In this document: piece by piece, positions 43,159-51,500 of the stretch | Numbering within the stretch: position 1 is the stretch's first letter | Layout of the letters: each line of letters starts with the position of its first letter | From: Inquilinus ginsengisoli_B | Lineage (GTDB): Bacteria; Pseudomonadota; Alphaproteobacteria; DSM-16000; Inquilinaceae | Direction: 5' to 3' | Assembly: GCF_050434925.1 (NCBI RefSeq) | Contig: NZ_JBNDJK010000001.1 | Location: 5,456,001 to 5,520,000 of the forward strand | Length of the DNA stretch: 64,000 nucleotides | The notes under the pieces: generated by a model | The model's input: the letters and a program-made list of their open reading frames with translations, nothing else | Told to the model about the DNA's origin: nothing | Databases searched by the model: none | Made by a program: the position numbers and the translations under genes

Positions 43159-44450
43159 CCGGCCGTCAGCCGCTGGGCGATCGACAGCGCATGCGCCTCC
43201 AGCCCCTCGGCCCGGGCCAGGCGCACCGCCGCGGGGCCGATCTTCGCAAGGCCGGCGGCGTCGCAGCGCACCAGCGTGGTGCGCTTGACGAAGTCGAAGA
43301 CGCTGAGGCCGCTGGCGAAGCGGGCGCTGCGCGCCGTCGGCAGCACATGGTTCGGGCCAGCAACATAGTCACCGACCGCCTCCGGCGCATGGCGGCCGAG
43401 GAAAATCGCGCCGGCATGGCGGACCCGGTCGGCGATGCGGTCGGGGTCGGCGACCGCGAGCTCGAGATGCTCCGGCGCCAGCCGGTCGACCAGCGCCGGG
43501 GCGTCGTCCAGCGAGCCGACCACGATCACCCCGCCCTGGTCGCGCCAACTGGCGCCGGCGATCTCCGCCTTCGGCAGCCGGGCCAGCACCCGGTCGACCG
43601 CCGCAACGACGGCATCGGCGAAGGCGGCATCGTCGGTGATCAGCACCGACTGGGCATGGGTGTCGTGCTCTGCCTGGGACAGCAGGTCGACCGCGATCCA
43701 TTCGGGATCGTTGCCGGCATCGGCCACCACCAGGATCTCGGACGGGCCGGCGATCATGTCGATGCCGACGGTGCCGAAGACCTGGCGCTTGGCCTCGGCG
43801 ACATAGGCGTTGCCCGGGCCGGTGATCTTGTCGACCGGGCGGATGCTGGCGGTGCCATAGGCCAGCGCCGCGATGGCCTGGGCGCCGCCGACGCGCCAGA
43901 TCTCGGTCACCCCGGCTCGCTCCGCCGCGGCCAGCACCAGCGGGTTCAGCACCCCGTCCGGCGCCGGCACCGCCATGGCGATGCGCCCGACCCCCGCCAC
44001 TTTGGCCGGGATCGCGTTCATCAGGACGGAACTGGGATAGCTGGCGAGGCCGCCGGGGACGTAGATCCCGACGGCGTCGATCGGGGTCCAGCGGGCGCCG
44101 AGGCCGATGCCGTCCCCGTCGACATAGGACAGGCTCGGCAGCTCGGTCCTGGCGTGGAAGGACTCGATCCGCCGGGCCGCGAGGTCCAGCGCCGCATAGG
44201 TCTCGGCGTCCACCTGCGCCCGCGCCGCAGCGATCTCGTCGGCGCCGATGCGCAGCGTCTCGGGTGTCAGCCGCACCCGGTCGAAGCGCTCGGTGAAGGC
44301 GACCAGCGCCGCGTCGCCGCGCGTCCGGATCTCGGCGATGATGGTCGCGACCACGCCGGCGACATCGGCATGGGTGCCACGGCGGGCGGAGACGAAGGCT
44401 TCGAAATCCCCGGCGAAGCCGGGCGAGCGGGCATCAAGACGCAGCGGCAT
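43155..44450 (-). CDS. hisD: Histidinol dehydrogenase
   Basis: A 431-residue enzyme for the last two steps of histidine synthesis (L-histidinol to L-histidine with NAD). Zinc-ligand region LLSQAEHDTHAQ, catalytic APEHLEL, NAD-region GPGNAYVAEAKRQVFG and GPSEILV are all present. Length is normal. It overlaps hisG by 17 bases upstream and the UPF0262 gene by 4 bases downstream, so expression is coupled. Confidence 0.97.
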   Translation of the reverse strand: MPLRLDARSPGFAGDFEAFVSARRGTHADVAGVVATIIAEIRTRGDAALVAFTERFDRVRLTPETLRIGADEIAAARAQVDAETYAALDLAARRIESFHARTELPSLSYVDGDGIGLGARWTPIDAVGIYVPGGLASYPSSVLMNAIPAKVAGVGRIAMAVPAPDGVLNPLVLAAAERAGVTEIWRVGGAQAIAALAYGTASIRPVDKITGPGNAYVAEAKRQVFGTVGIDMIAGPSEILVVADAGNDPEWIAVDLLSQAEHDTHAQSVLITDDAAFADAVVAAVDRVLARLPKAEIAGASWRDQGGVIVVGSLDDAPALVDRLAPEHLELAVADPDRIADRVRHAGAIFLGRHAPEAVGDYVAGPNHVLPTARSARFASGLSVFDFVKRTTLVRCDAAGLAKIGPAAVRLARAEGLEAHALSIAQRLTAG

Positions 44451-45102
44451 GGACGGCGTTCCGGAAACGGTCGACCCAGCCGGCGATCTCCTCCGGCCGG
44501 GTCTTGAAGGCGGCGCGGTTGACGATCAGCCGCGAGGTGACGTCGGCGATGTGCTCGATCTCGCGCAGCCCGTTCGCCTTCAGCGTCGAGCCCGACGAAA
44601 CCAGGTCGACGATGCGGCGGCACAGGCCCAGCGTCGGCGCCAGCTCCATCGCCCCGTTCAGCTTGATGCACTCGGCCTGCACCCCGCGGGCGGCGAAGTG
44701 GCGGCGGGTCACGGCCGGATATTTGGTGGCGACGCGGATATGGCTCCAGCGCCGCGGGTCGTCGGTCTCGGCCAGGTCGACCGGCTCGGCCACCGCCAGG
44801 CGGCAGGCGCCGATGCCGAGGTCGAGCGGGGCGTAGAGCTCGGGGTAGTCGAACTCCATCAGCACGTCGTTCCCGGCGACGCCCAGCTGCGCCGCGCCGA
44901 AGGCGACGAAGGTGGCGACGTCGAAGGAGCGCACCCGGATCAGCCGGATATGCGGATGGTTGGTGGCGAAGGACAGGCCGCGATGTCGCGGGTCGTCGAA
45001 CGCCGGCTCCGGCTCCAGCCCGGCATGCGCCATCAGCGGGCGCAGCTCGTCCAGGATGCGGCCCTTGGGCAGGGCGATGGTCAAAGGATCGGGAACGGTC
45101 AT
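44434..45102 (-). CDS. hisG: ATP phosphoribosyltransferase, short form
   Basis: A 222-residue HisG that makes phosphoribosyl-ATP, the first step of histidine synthesis. LTIALPKGRILDELRPL, a central GVAGNDVLMEFD, and the PRPP loop DLVSSGSTLKANGL are present. The C-terminal regulatory domain is absent, so this is the short form that needs HisZ for activity and feedback; hisZ is not in the window. ATG 45102 is chosen, since codons upstream only translate a repeat. Confidence 0.96.
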   Translation of the reverse strand: MTVPDPLTIALPKGRILDELRPLMAHAGLEPEPAFDDPRHRGLSFATNHPHIRLIRVRSFDVATFVAFGAAQLGVAGNDVLMEFDYPELYAPLDLGIGACRLAVAEPVDLAETDDPRRWSHIRVATKYPAVTRRHFAARGVQAECIKLNGAMELAPTLGLCRRIVDLVSSGSTLKANGLREIEHIADVTSRLIVNRAAFKTRPEEIAGWVDRFRNAVHAAAS

Positions 45103-45225
45103 GGCGCCGGCTTCCGCGGGAACGGCCGGCACCATAGCCGAAAGCGCAGCCGCGAGACCAGAAGAGGCCGCGACTCGCCCATGCGTGAAGGTCAGCCTTC
45201 GAGGTCGGCTCTCCGTCTCCTTCCT

Positions 45226-45327
45226 CGTCATGGCGAGGAGGCGAAGCCGACGTGGCCATCCAGAGATCGAGCCGCTGGGATGGCCACGCCCCCCCATAGG
45301 CGTAGGGGGCGGGGCTCGCCATGACGG
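45226..45327. repeat. Palindromic intergenic repeat, type 2
   Basis: A 102-base element with outer arms CGTCATGGCGAG and CTCGCCATGACG, inner arms CGTGGCCATC and GATGGCCACG, and a third CCCCCC/GGGGGC hairpin. It lies between pgm and hisG. Related in outer-arm style (GTCAT...ATGAC) to copies A-C but different inside. Confidence 0.8.
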
Positions 45328-45370
45328 TTCAGGATTTCGGGCGACCGGTATCGAACTGCCAGCCCCGTCC

Positions 45371-47026
45371 CTACCTTGCCGCACTCTCGAAAGCCCGGCC
45401 GATCAGCGCCTTGGCGTCGTCCTGCACCTGCCGCAGATGGTCCTCACTGCGGAAGCTCTCGGCGTAGATCTTGTAGACCTCCTCGGTGCCCGAGGGCCGG
45501 GCCGCGAACCAGCCGTTCTCGGTCGCCACCTTGATGCCGCCGAAGGGCTGGCCGTTGCCGGGCGCCTTGGTCAGGGTCTCGGTCACCGGGTCGCCGCCGA
45601 GCTGGGCGGCGCCGAGCCCTTCCGGCGTCAGGGTCTTGAACACCTGCTTCTGCTGGCTGCTGGCGGGGGCATCGGCGCGGGCGTACCAGGAATTGCCCAG
45701 CTCCTGCGTCAGCCCGGCGTACAGCTCGCTCGGGTCGCGGCCGGTGACGGCGGTGATCTCCGCGGCCAGCAGGCCGAGGATGATGCCGTCCTTGTCGGTG
45801 GTCCACACCGTGCCGTCCCGGCGCAGGAAGGAGGCGCCGGCGCTCTCCTCGCCGCCGAAGCCGACCGACCCGTCGCTCAAGCCCTCGACGAACCATTTGA
45901 AGCCGACCGGCACCTCCAGCAGGCCGCGGCCGAGCTTGGCCGCGACCCGGTCGATCATGCTGCTGCTGACGAGCGTCTTGCCGATGGCGCTGTCGGCGCG
46001 CCAGCCGGTGCGGTGCTGGAACAGATAGGCGATCGACGCCGCCAGGAAGTGGTTCGGGTTCATCAGCCCGGCGGTGCGGGTGACGATGCCGTGGCGGTCG
46101 GCGTCGGTGTCGTTGGCGAAGGCGACGTCGAAGGTCTCGCGCAAGCCCAGCAGCCGGGTCATGGCGTAGGGCGACGAGCAGTCCATGCGGATCTTGCCGT
46201 CCCAATCCGCCGTCATGAAGCGGAAGGTCGGGTCGACGATGTCGCTGACCACGGTGGCGGCGATGCCGTACCGGTCGATCAGCGGCGCCCAATAGCCGAC
46301 CGCCGCGCCGCCCAGCGGATCGATGCCGATCTTCACGCCGGAGGAGCGGATCGCCTCGAGATCGACGACGCTGCCCAGGTCGCCGACATAGCCATCGACG
46401 TAATTGTGGCGATGCGTGGTCGCAGCCTTCAGCGCGCGCGCCAGGGGCACTCGCTGCACCCCGTCCAAGCCCTTGCCGATCAGCTCGTTGGCGGTGCGCT
46501 CGATCCAGCCGGTCACCTCGGTGTCGGCCGGCCCCCCGTTCGGCGGGTTGTACTTGAAGCCGCCATCCTCCGGCGGGTTGTGCGACGGGGTGACGACGAT
46601 GCCGTCCGCCAGCCCGGCGGTCCGGCCGCAGTTGTAGGTCAGGATGGCGTGCGAGATCACCGGCGTCGGGGTGTAGCCGCCGTCGCGGTCGATCATGGTC
46701 TCGACGCCGTTCGCCGCCAGCACCTCCAGCGCACTGGCCAGCGCCGGCTCGGACAGCGCGTGGCTGTCGATGCCGATGAACAGCGGCCCGTCGATCCCGG
46801 CGCGCCTGCGGTACAGGCAGATCGCCTGGGTGATGGCGAGGATATGGTCCTCGTTGAAGCTGCCGGCGAAGGCCGTGCCGCGATGGCCCGAGGTGCCGAA
46901 GGCGACGCGCTGCGCCGGATTGGCCGGATCCGGCCTGGTCGTGAAATAGGCCGTGATCAGCCGCGGCAGGTTGACGAGGTCGGACGGATCGACGGGCTTT
47001 CCTGCACGCGGGCTGACCATCTGCAT
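45371..47026 (-). CDS. pgm: Phosphoglucomutase (alpha-D-glucose 1-phosphate type)
   Basis: A 551-residue mutase, close in length to E. coli Pgm (546). Interconverts glucose 1- and 6-phosphate for glycogen and nucleotide-sugar metabolism. The catalytic phosphoserine is S148 in VTPSHNPPEDGGFKYN; the N-terminal RVAFGTSGHRG phosphate motif, metal loop FANDTDADRHG and GGEESAG substrate motif are present. The ATG at 47026 follows AGGGA; ATG 47020 is nearly equivalent. It diverges from a TetR gene. Confidence 0.95.
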   Translation of the reverse strand: MQMVSPRAGKPVDPSDLVNLPRLITAYFTTRPDPANPAQRVAFGTSGHRGTAFAGSFNEDHILAITQAICLYRRRAGIDGPLFIGIDSHALSEPALASALEVLAANGVETMIDRDGGYTPTPVISHAILTYNCGRTAGLADGIVVTPSHNPPEDGGFKYNPPNGGPADTEVTGWIERTANELIGKGLDGVQRVPLARALKAATTHRHNYVDGYVGDLGSVVDLEAIRSSGVKIGIDPLGGAAVGYWAPLIDRYGIAATVVSDIVDPTFRFMTADWDGKIRMDCSSPYAMTRLLGLRETFDVAFANDTDADRHGIVTRTAGLMNPNHFLAASIAYLFQHRTGWRADSAIGKTLVSSSMIDRVAAKLGRGLLEVPVGFKWFVEGLSDGSVGFGGEESAGASFLRRDGTVWTTDKDGIILGLLAAEITAVTGRDPSELYAGLTQELGNSWYARADAPASSQQKQVFKTLTPEGLGAAQLGGDPVTETLTKAPGNGQPFGGIKVATENGWFAARPSGTEEVYKIYAESFRSEDHLRQVQDDAKALIGRAFESAAR

Positions 47027-47162
47027 CCATTCCCTGGGCTGGTTTCGTATCACAGGCAAATTGCGCCAGCTGGCGGCGTCTGTCGAGAAGGCGACGCCCC
47101 GGTTTTCGCTTTCGTCCGCCCGCCGGGTGCGGGCAAATGGTCAGGGCAGCAGGGGCGACGCC

Positions 47163-47819
47163 GTGGACCGGATCGAGAGCACCGATGGCAGGATTCGGGC
47201 GCGCTGGCAGCGCGACCCGGAGGGCATGCGCCGGCGCATCCTGGACGCGGCGTTGGCCGAGTTCACCCGGCACGGCTTCGGCGGCGCCCGGATCGACCGC
47301 ATCGCCGCGGCCGCCGGCGCCAACAAGCGTATGCTGTACTACCATGTCGGCAACAAGGAGACGCTGTACCTGGCGGTGCTGGAGGAGACCTATGCCCGCA
47401 TCCGCACCGCCGAACGCGCGCTGAACCTGGAGAGCCTGGCGCCGGACGCCGCGATCGCCCGGCTGGTCGAGTTCACCTGGAGCTATTTCCTGGAGAACCC
47501 GGAGTTCCTGACCATGCTGAACCAGGAGAATCTGTACCAGGCCCGGCATCTGAAGCAGTCGCCCAAGGTCCGCCCGCTGCACTCGCCCTTCGTCGGGATG
47601 ATCGGCGAGGTGCTGGACCGCGGCGTCGCCGCCGGCGCGTTCCGGGCCGGGATCGACCCGGTGCAGCTCTACATCTCGATCGCCGGCCTGGCTTATTTCT
47701 ACGTCTCGAACCGCTGGACGCTGTCCGTCATCTTCGACCGCGACCTGTCCGCCCCCCAGGCCCGCGCCGACCGCCTGGCCCACATGACCGACCTGGTGCT
47801 GTCGGCGCTGCGGCTGTGA
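47163..47819 (+). CDS. TetR-family transcriptional regulator
   Basis: A 218-residue regulator. The helix-turn-helix is RILDAALAEFTRHGFGGARIDRIAAAAGANKRMLYYHVGNKETLY without gaps (about residues 24-70). The C-terminal ligand domain resembles those of the RutR/TetR_C group (YFLENPEFLTMLNQENLYQARHLKQS). GTG start after AGGGG. Ligand and targets unknown; the divergent pgm gene is a candidate by position only. It ends 16 bases before the convergent Crp/Fnr gene. Confidence 0.9.
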   Translation: MDRIESTDGRIRARWQRDPEGMRRRILDAALAEFTRHGFGGARIDRIAAAAGANKRMLYYHVGNKETLYLAVLEETYARIRTAERALNLESLAPDAAIARLVEFTWSYFLENPEFLTMLNQENLYQARHLKQSPKVRPLHSPFVGMIGEVLDRGVAAGAFRAGIDPVQLYISIAGLAYFYVSNRWTLSVIFDRDLSAPQARADRLAHMTDLVLSALRL

Positions 47820-47835
47820 GACGGCGGCGGACGGA

Positions 47836-48579
47836 TCAGGCCCGGACGGAAAGATGCGCCGCCGCGCGCTCATGATCGTCGACCAGCGGATATGCCAGGC
47901 CGGCCAGCGCTTTCTCATCCCGGATGAAGACCCTGCGGCCGCGCTTGGTGGCCACTCCCGCTTCATGGAGCCATTTCAGGGTCCGGTTGACGTGCACCGT
48001 CGAGATCCCGAGATAGTCGCCCATCTGCAGCTGCGTCATGGGCAGCTCGAAGCTCCAGGCATCCGGCGCGATCGACCCGGACAGCACCAAGCGGGTGCGG
48101 GTCTCGGTGAGGAAGAATGCCAGGCGCTCCTCCGAGGTGCCGCGCCCCAGGCTGACGATCCAGTTGTGGAGCCGGCGCTCTTCCTCGATCACCTGCCAGA
48201 TGCACCGGGTCGCAACATCGCTGTCGTGGTCGAAGGCCTGTCGCAACTCCTGATGATGGATCTGTTCGAGCACGGCATCGGCCATCACCTGGACCGAGTC
48301 CGGATGGGAGGACACGAACATGCTCTTCACGGCGAACAGGTCGCCGGGGAGAAAGATCAGGATGTACTGGCTCCGGCCGTCCGGCAGATCGCGAACTCGG
48401 CCGGCCCAGCCGCTTTGGAGGCGATAGACATAGTCATGGCCCGTGCCGCCGCGGACCAAGGTCGTTCCGGCCTTCACCGCTCGGGATTGCAGGCCCGGCA
48501 GTGCCGCGATCTTCTCTTCGCCGCGGGCCAGCGCCTCTGACACCTCGTCGCGATGTAGCGCAAATCCGGATGAATCCAT
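47836..48579 (-). CDS. Crp/Fnr-family transcriptional regulator
   Basis: A 247-residue regulator with an N-terminal cyclic-nucleotide-binding-like barrel (VKAGTTLVRGGTGHDYVYRLQSGW, LIFLPGDLFAVKSMF) and a C-terminal winged helix (LPMTQLQMGDYLGISTVHVNRTLKWLHEAGVATKRGRRVFI). No FNR-type Cys cluster is visible, and the phosphate cassette of true CRP is poorly kept, so cAMP binding is doubtful. This type is numerous in alphaproteobacteria. It diverges from a small hypothetical gene. Confidence 0.9.
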   Translation of the reverse strand: MDSSGFALHRDEVSEALARGEEKIAALPGLQSRAVKAGTTLVRGGTGHDYVYRLQSGWAGRVRDLPDGRSQYILIFLPGDLFAVKSMFVSSHPDSVQVMADAVLEQIHHQELRQAFDHDSDVATRCIWQVIEEERRLHNWIVSLGRGTSEERLAFFLTETRTRLVLSGSIAPDAWSFELPMTQLQMGDYLGISTVHVNRTLKWLHEAGVATKRGRRVFIRDEKALAGLAYPLVDDHERAAAHLSVRA

Positions 48580-48783
48580 GTTCTCGGTCCGACCGTGTGG
48601 GGGCAGGACGCATGCTCAAGAACTGCGCCCTCCCGCACAGTCAACGGGCATGGGCGCGAACTGGTTCATCTGATCGACGGGCACCAGCCGCGAACCGGTC
48701 GCGCACCACCGAGGAACGCCGGCGACGGAACCGATGGCGGTCAAAACGCTATTGGTGCGCTCATAGGAAACCCCGAACGGACG

Positions 48784-49089
48784 ATGACAAGGCTTGGGCA
48801 ATGCGGCATGCCGAACTCCAGGTCAGCGGAATTCCGAAGCGCCGTGGAAATGGTCCGAACGATGCTGCGGCATGTGCTCGGCGGACAGATGACGCCGGCG
48901 GAGCTGGCGGCCTGGCTGCGCCGCGCCATGACGAACGACCAGCACCCGATGTCCGACAACGAGAAGAGCGCGATCGCCTGCGCGCTTGTGCTCATGCTGC
49001 TGGGCGAGGACATCGAGCTGGACTGGCAGGCGATCGAAGACGCCGTCGACCGCTCGCCGGAAGCCGAGGCGATTGCCAGGCTGATCTGA
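48784..49089 (+). CDS. Small hypothetical protein
   Basis: A 101-residue protein, not recognised. The likely core is RTMLRHVLGGQMTPAELAAWLRR, then MSDNEKSAIACALVLMLLGEDIELDWQAIEDA, mostly helical with a hydrophobic middle helix too short to be a sure membrane segment. ATG 48784 (MTRLGQCGM) is tentative; ATG 48808 is possible. It lies between the divergent Crp/Fnr gene and the convergent small gene behind the sigma factor. Confidence 0.5.
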   Translation: MTRLGQCGMPNSRSAEFRSAVEMVRTMLRHVLGGQMTPAELAAWLRRAMTNDQHPMSDNEKSAIACALVLMLLGEDIELDWQAIEDAVDRSPEAEAIARLI

Positions 49090-49130
49090 ATCCTTCCTTA
49101 CGGCAGTGACGGCCGAGGCCGGTCGTCCGC

Positions 49131-49397
49131 TCAGTGCGCCGCGGCGTGCCGGGACCGCGCCGGCCATTCGGGAGTCCTGGGCCGAAGCGTCGACAGGGCC
49201 TGCGAAATGAAGGTGTTCGCATATTCGATCGACGCTTCCGGGTGCCGGCTTCTGAACTCGGCCAGCGCCGCCTCGCAGGCAGTCCATTCGTCCAGCCCCG
49301 CCCCGCGGCTCTGTCGATACGCCTCGATCACCAGGATCTCGGTAGATGCTCGCCGACGCAGCATCATCGGCTCTCCTTGCAAGGATGCGCTGTTCAT
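49131..49397 (-). CDS. Small protein coupled to the ECF sigma factor gene
   Basis: An 88-residue soluble protein, not recognised. The helical core is ILVIEAYRQSRGAGLDEWTACEAALAEFRSRHPEAS, and the end is polar. The ATG overlaps the sigma-factor stop (ATGA), so the two are made together; anti-sigma or accessory roles are possible from position. It does not show the NepR anti-sigma pattern and has no membrane segment. Confidence 0.65.
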   Translation of the reverse strand: MNSASLQGEPMMLRRRASTEILVIEAYRQSRGAGLDEWTACEAALAEFRSRHPEASIEYANTFISQALSTLRPRTPEWPARSRHAAAH

Positions 49398-49891
49398 TGC
49401 GCGAGAAGGCTCTTCAGCTGGCTGCGCGCGCGACCCAGGCGGGACCGGATGGTTCCGACCGGAACGTTGAAACGCTCCGCGGCCTCTTCGTACGGGGTTT
49501 CATTGGCCGCCACGAGACGGATCATCTGCTGGTGGTGCGGCGACAGCTTGCGGATGCCGCGTGCGACGTCCCGGACCTCGACCGCAAGAACCTGGTCCGG
49601 CTCCGCCGCCCCGTCCCAACCCTCGATGGGCGTCGTCTCCGCGCGTGCCCGAAGGTTGGCGACGCTCGACAGAAAGATCCGGCGCATCATGACGACGAGC
49701 CAGGCCGACAAGTTCGTGCCGGGCTGCCACAGGTGGAATTTCCGATAGGCCCGCAGCAGGGTTTCCTGCAGCAGATCGTCAGCGTCCGTTGCGTTTCGTG
49801 TCAGGCTCCGCGCGTATCGGCGCAGCTCGCCGAGCAATGGGGCGACTTGGTCTTCGAAGGCCTGCTTCGGCAGCGAGCTGTCTTGCAGCAT
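49394..49891 (-). CDS. ECF-type RNA polymerase sigma factor (EcfG-like)
   Basis: A 165-residue ECF sigma factor. Region 2 reads LRRYARSLTRNATDADDLLQETLLRAYRKFHLWQPGTNLSAWL; region 4 reads LSPHHQQMIRLVAANETPYEEAAERFNVPVGTIRSRLGRARSQL. The pattern is near the EcfG general-stress type of alphaproteobacteria, but no PhyR or NepR gene is next to it in the window. A GGAAC-N16-TGTT motif lies before the gene, so it may regulate itself. It ends in an ATGA overlap with the next small gene. Confidence 0.93.
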   Translation of the reverse strand: MLQDSSLPKQAFEDQVAPLLGELRRYARSLTRNATDADDLLQETLLRAYRKFHLWQPGTNLSAWLVVMMRRIFLSSVANLRARAETTPIEGWDGAAEPDQVLAVEVRDVARGIRKLSPHHQQMIRLVAANETPYEEAAERFNVPVGTIRSRLGRARSQLKSLLAQ

Positions 49892-49921
49892 CGATTGCTC
49901 CGTTCGCTGAACTTTCTACCA

Positions 49922-49946
49922 AACAACTTGGCCTTGCCCTTGTTCC
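49922..49946 (-). promoter_or_regulatory. Possible EcfG-type promoter of the sigma-factor gene
   Basis: On the minus strand, GGAAC (49946-49942), 16 bases, then TGTT (49925-49922). The alphaproteobacterial EcfG consensus is GGAAC-N16/17-CGTT, so the -10 differs by one base. The -10 lies 30 bases before the start codon. Confidence 0.5.
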
Positions 49947-50362
49947 AACACAAAGTCGTCACATTGATCAATATCTGGTGCCCATCACCTTCCAGAAATG
50001 CAGATCCCGCCGCTCATCGCGCCCCGATCCTAACAAAGGTTAGAACGTTTTTATTTGGTGCGCGGGCCGCGGCCATAAAGAGCTTTTGCATCATTTGATG
50101 TACTTGGATCCGCAACGACAATGGATCTCCTGCCGCGCGATCCAGACGCATTGCAGCAGGCCCGTGTGGAGCAAACCGATCAGCCGGGCTCGGTTCCGGC
50201 ACGGATGCAGGCTCCTCCAGCGGGAGACGATCGCGAAACTCTGAACGCTTGGCGCCGCCCCGCCGACCAATAGGCGCCCTGCGAACAGCGAACGAGCCGC
50301 TGGTCGCGAGTGAACACAATGTTCATTGCGCGGGTGGATCATTCTCGTTCATGCTATGTTCC
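49947..50362. other. Intergenic region without a supported gene
   Basis: Between the sigma-factor gene and the 259-residue hypothetical gene. It is somewhat AT-richer than its surroundings near 49,960-50,110 (for example TCACATTGATCAATATCTGG). A 101-codon open frame on the minus strand (50014-50319) has no ribosome site and a composition unlike a protein. No convincing RNA gene is seen. Confidence 0.4.
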
Positions 50363-51142
50363 ATGAACAAGCCGCACTCCGACTCCAACCCGCAGCCCGC
50401 CGCACCGGCCTCCGCCGATGCCGAGCAGGCGGCGCGCATGCTCGACCGGCTGGCCGAGATGGCGATGGAGCGGGCCGAGGCCATGCATGCCGCCTCCCTC
50501 GCCGCGATCAAGGCCGGCGACGCCGCCGCGGCCAAGGACCTGGAGATCTCCCTCGACCGCATCGCCCGCGGCATCCGCCGCACCCTGGCGCTCAAGCTGC
50601 ACCTCGCCCGGAAGCGCCAGGAGATGGCGCAGAAGGCCGCCGCCCATGCCCGCGACCGGGCCGAGGAGAAGACGCAGCGCCGCCGCCAGGTGGCCCGCGC
50701 CGTCTCCTGCTCGATCGGCGGCGACGACTCGGTCGGCGCCGAGAAGGGCGAGGCGCTGCTGGCCGATCTGTGGGAGCGGCTGGTCGAGGATGAGGACATC
50801 GACGCCGCCCTCGCTTTGGCCGACCATCCGCTCGAGGAGATCGTCATCCATCTCTGCCGCGACATGGGCATCCACCCGGACCCGGCCTGGCTGAACCCCG
50901 ACTATTCCGGCGCCGACTGGTCTTATGGCCGCGACGCGGAGGGGGAAGAGCTCGAGCCCGAACCGGAAGCGGAGGGCGACGAGCCTGAACCCGAGTCGAA
51001 GTGGTGGCCCGAGACCGGCCCGGATGCGGCCCGGTATTTCTACTTCAAGGGCAACCGGAAAACCCCGCCCGGCTGGATCGACCTCATGACCGAGGAGCGG
51101 CTCGACCGCCCACCCTGGGAGCTGAAACCGGGCGGCCGCTGA
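50363..51142 (+). CDS. Hypothetical protein with coiled-coil and acidic segments
   Basis: A 259-residue protein, not recognised. Residues 15-115 form a long Ala/Arg/Glu-rich helical or coiled-coil region (ARMLDRLAEMAMERAEAMHAASLAAIKAGDAAAAKD pattern). A helical domain follows (ALLADLWERLVEDEDIDAALALADHPLEEIVIHLCRDMG), then an acidic stretch of alternating Glu/Pro and a C-terminal part YFYFKGNRKTPPGWIDLMTEERL. No signal peptide. ATG 50363 is used; ATG 50351 is in frame. Its layout suggests a soluble scaffold or a small terminase-like helper, but no function is claimed. Confidence 0.7.
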   Translation: MNKPHSDSNPQPAAPASADAEQAARMLDRLAEMAMERAEAMHAASLAAIKAGDAAAAKDLEISLDRIARGIRRTLALKLHLARKRQEMAQKAAAHARDRAEEKTQRRRQVARAVSCSIGGDDSVGAEKGEALLADLWERLVEDEDIDAALALADHPLEEIVIHLCRDMGIHPDPAWLNPDYSGADWSYGRDAEGEELEPEPEAEGDEPEPESKWWPETGPDAARYFYFKGNRKTPPGWIDLMTEERLDRPPWELKPGGR

Positions 51143-51196
51143 GCGCTGCCCGTCGCCCTCCGACCTTTGCCGATGACCAGCCGGCCCAGCCTTCCA

Positions 51197-51241
51197 CTCT
51201 CCCCCTCCCCTTGCGGGAGGGGGCCGGGGGGAGGGGGCTGC
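51197..51241. repeat. CCCCCTCCCC/GGGGGAGGGG hairpin element
   Basis: A C-rich arm (CTCCCCCTCCCC) and a G-rich arm (GGAGGGGGCC...GGGGGGAGGGGG) able to pair. Such elements near gene ends recur in high-GC genomes. It follows the 259-residue hypothetical gene and may serve as its terminator. Confidence 0.6.
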
Positions 51242-51276
51242 GCGCGTCCGCGCGCGAACGGCCTCTTCAAAACCTT

Positions 51277-51345
51277 CGTCATCCCGCGAAAGCGGGGATC
51301 TCGTCACGCCATCTGGATAGAGATTCCCGCTTTCGCGGGATGACG
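51277..51345. repeat. Palindromic intergenic repeat, type 3
   Basis: A 69-base hairpin with arms CGTCATCCCGCGAAAGCGGG and CCCGCTTTCGCGGGATGACG, which pair almost perfectly. This is a common alphaproteobacterial repeat form. Lies between two co-directional genes. The rest of the 358-base gap holds the next gene's upstream sites. Confidence 0.85.
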
Positions 51346-51442
51346 GCCAGGTAAAGGGTCGGGTCCGTCCCGAACAGGGAGGCAATGGTGACTGCCGAAC
51401 GCATATCCCCCTCTTGACCCCTGCCCCGCTCCACAGCAGGAT

Positions 51443-51458
51443 TTAACCAACGGGTTAA
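51443..51458. promoter_or_regulatory. Inverted repeat TTAACC-AACG-GGTTAA, candidate operator
   Basis: A perfect 6-bp inverted repeat with a 4-base centre in an otherwise GC-rich region, 43 bases before the permease ATG. A TTGACC box (51414-51419) lies 23 bases upstream. The site looks like a binding site for a LysR/GntR/TetR-type regulator; none is next to it. Confidence 0.45.
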
Positions 51459-51500
51459 TTTCTGGCGGGTCGATCAGAAGCCCGCGACCGGGAGACGCCG

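Noticed and set aside
45444..47966. A minus-strand open frame of 840 codons spanning pgm and the TetR gene
   Set aside because: It is in another frame of pgm and crosses a real + strand gene; no family motif.
50014..50319. Minus-strand frame of 101 codons in the gap before the 259-residue protein
   Set aside because: No ribosome site, Arg/Pro-rich shadow-like composition, and no likeness to known proteins.
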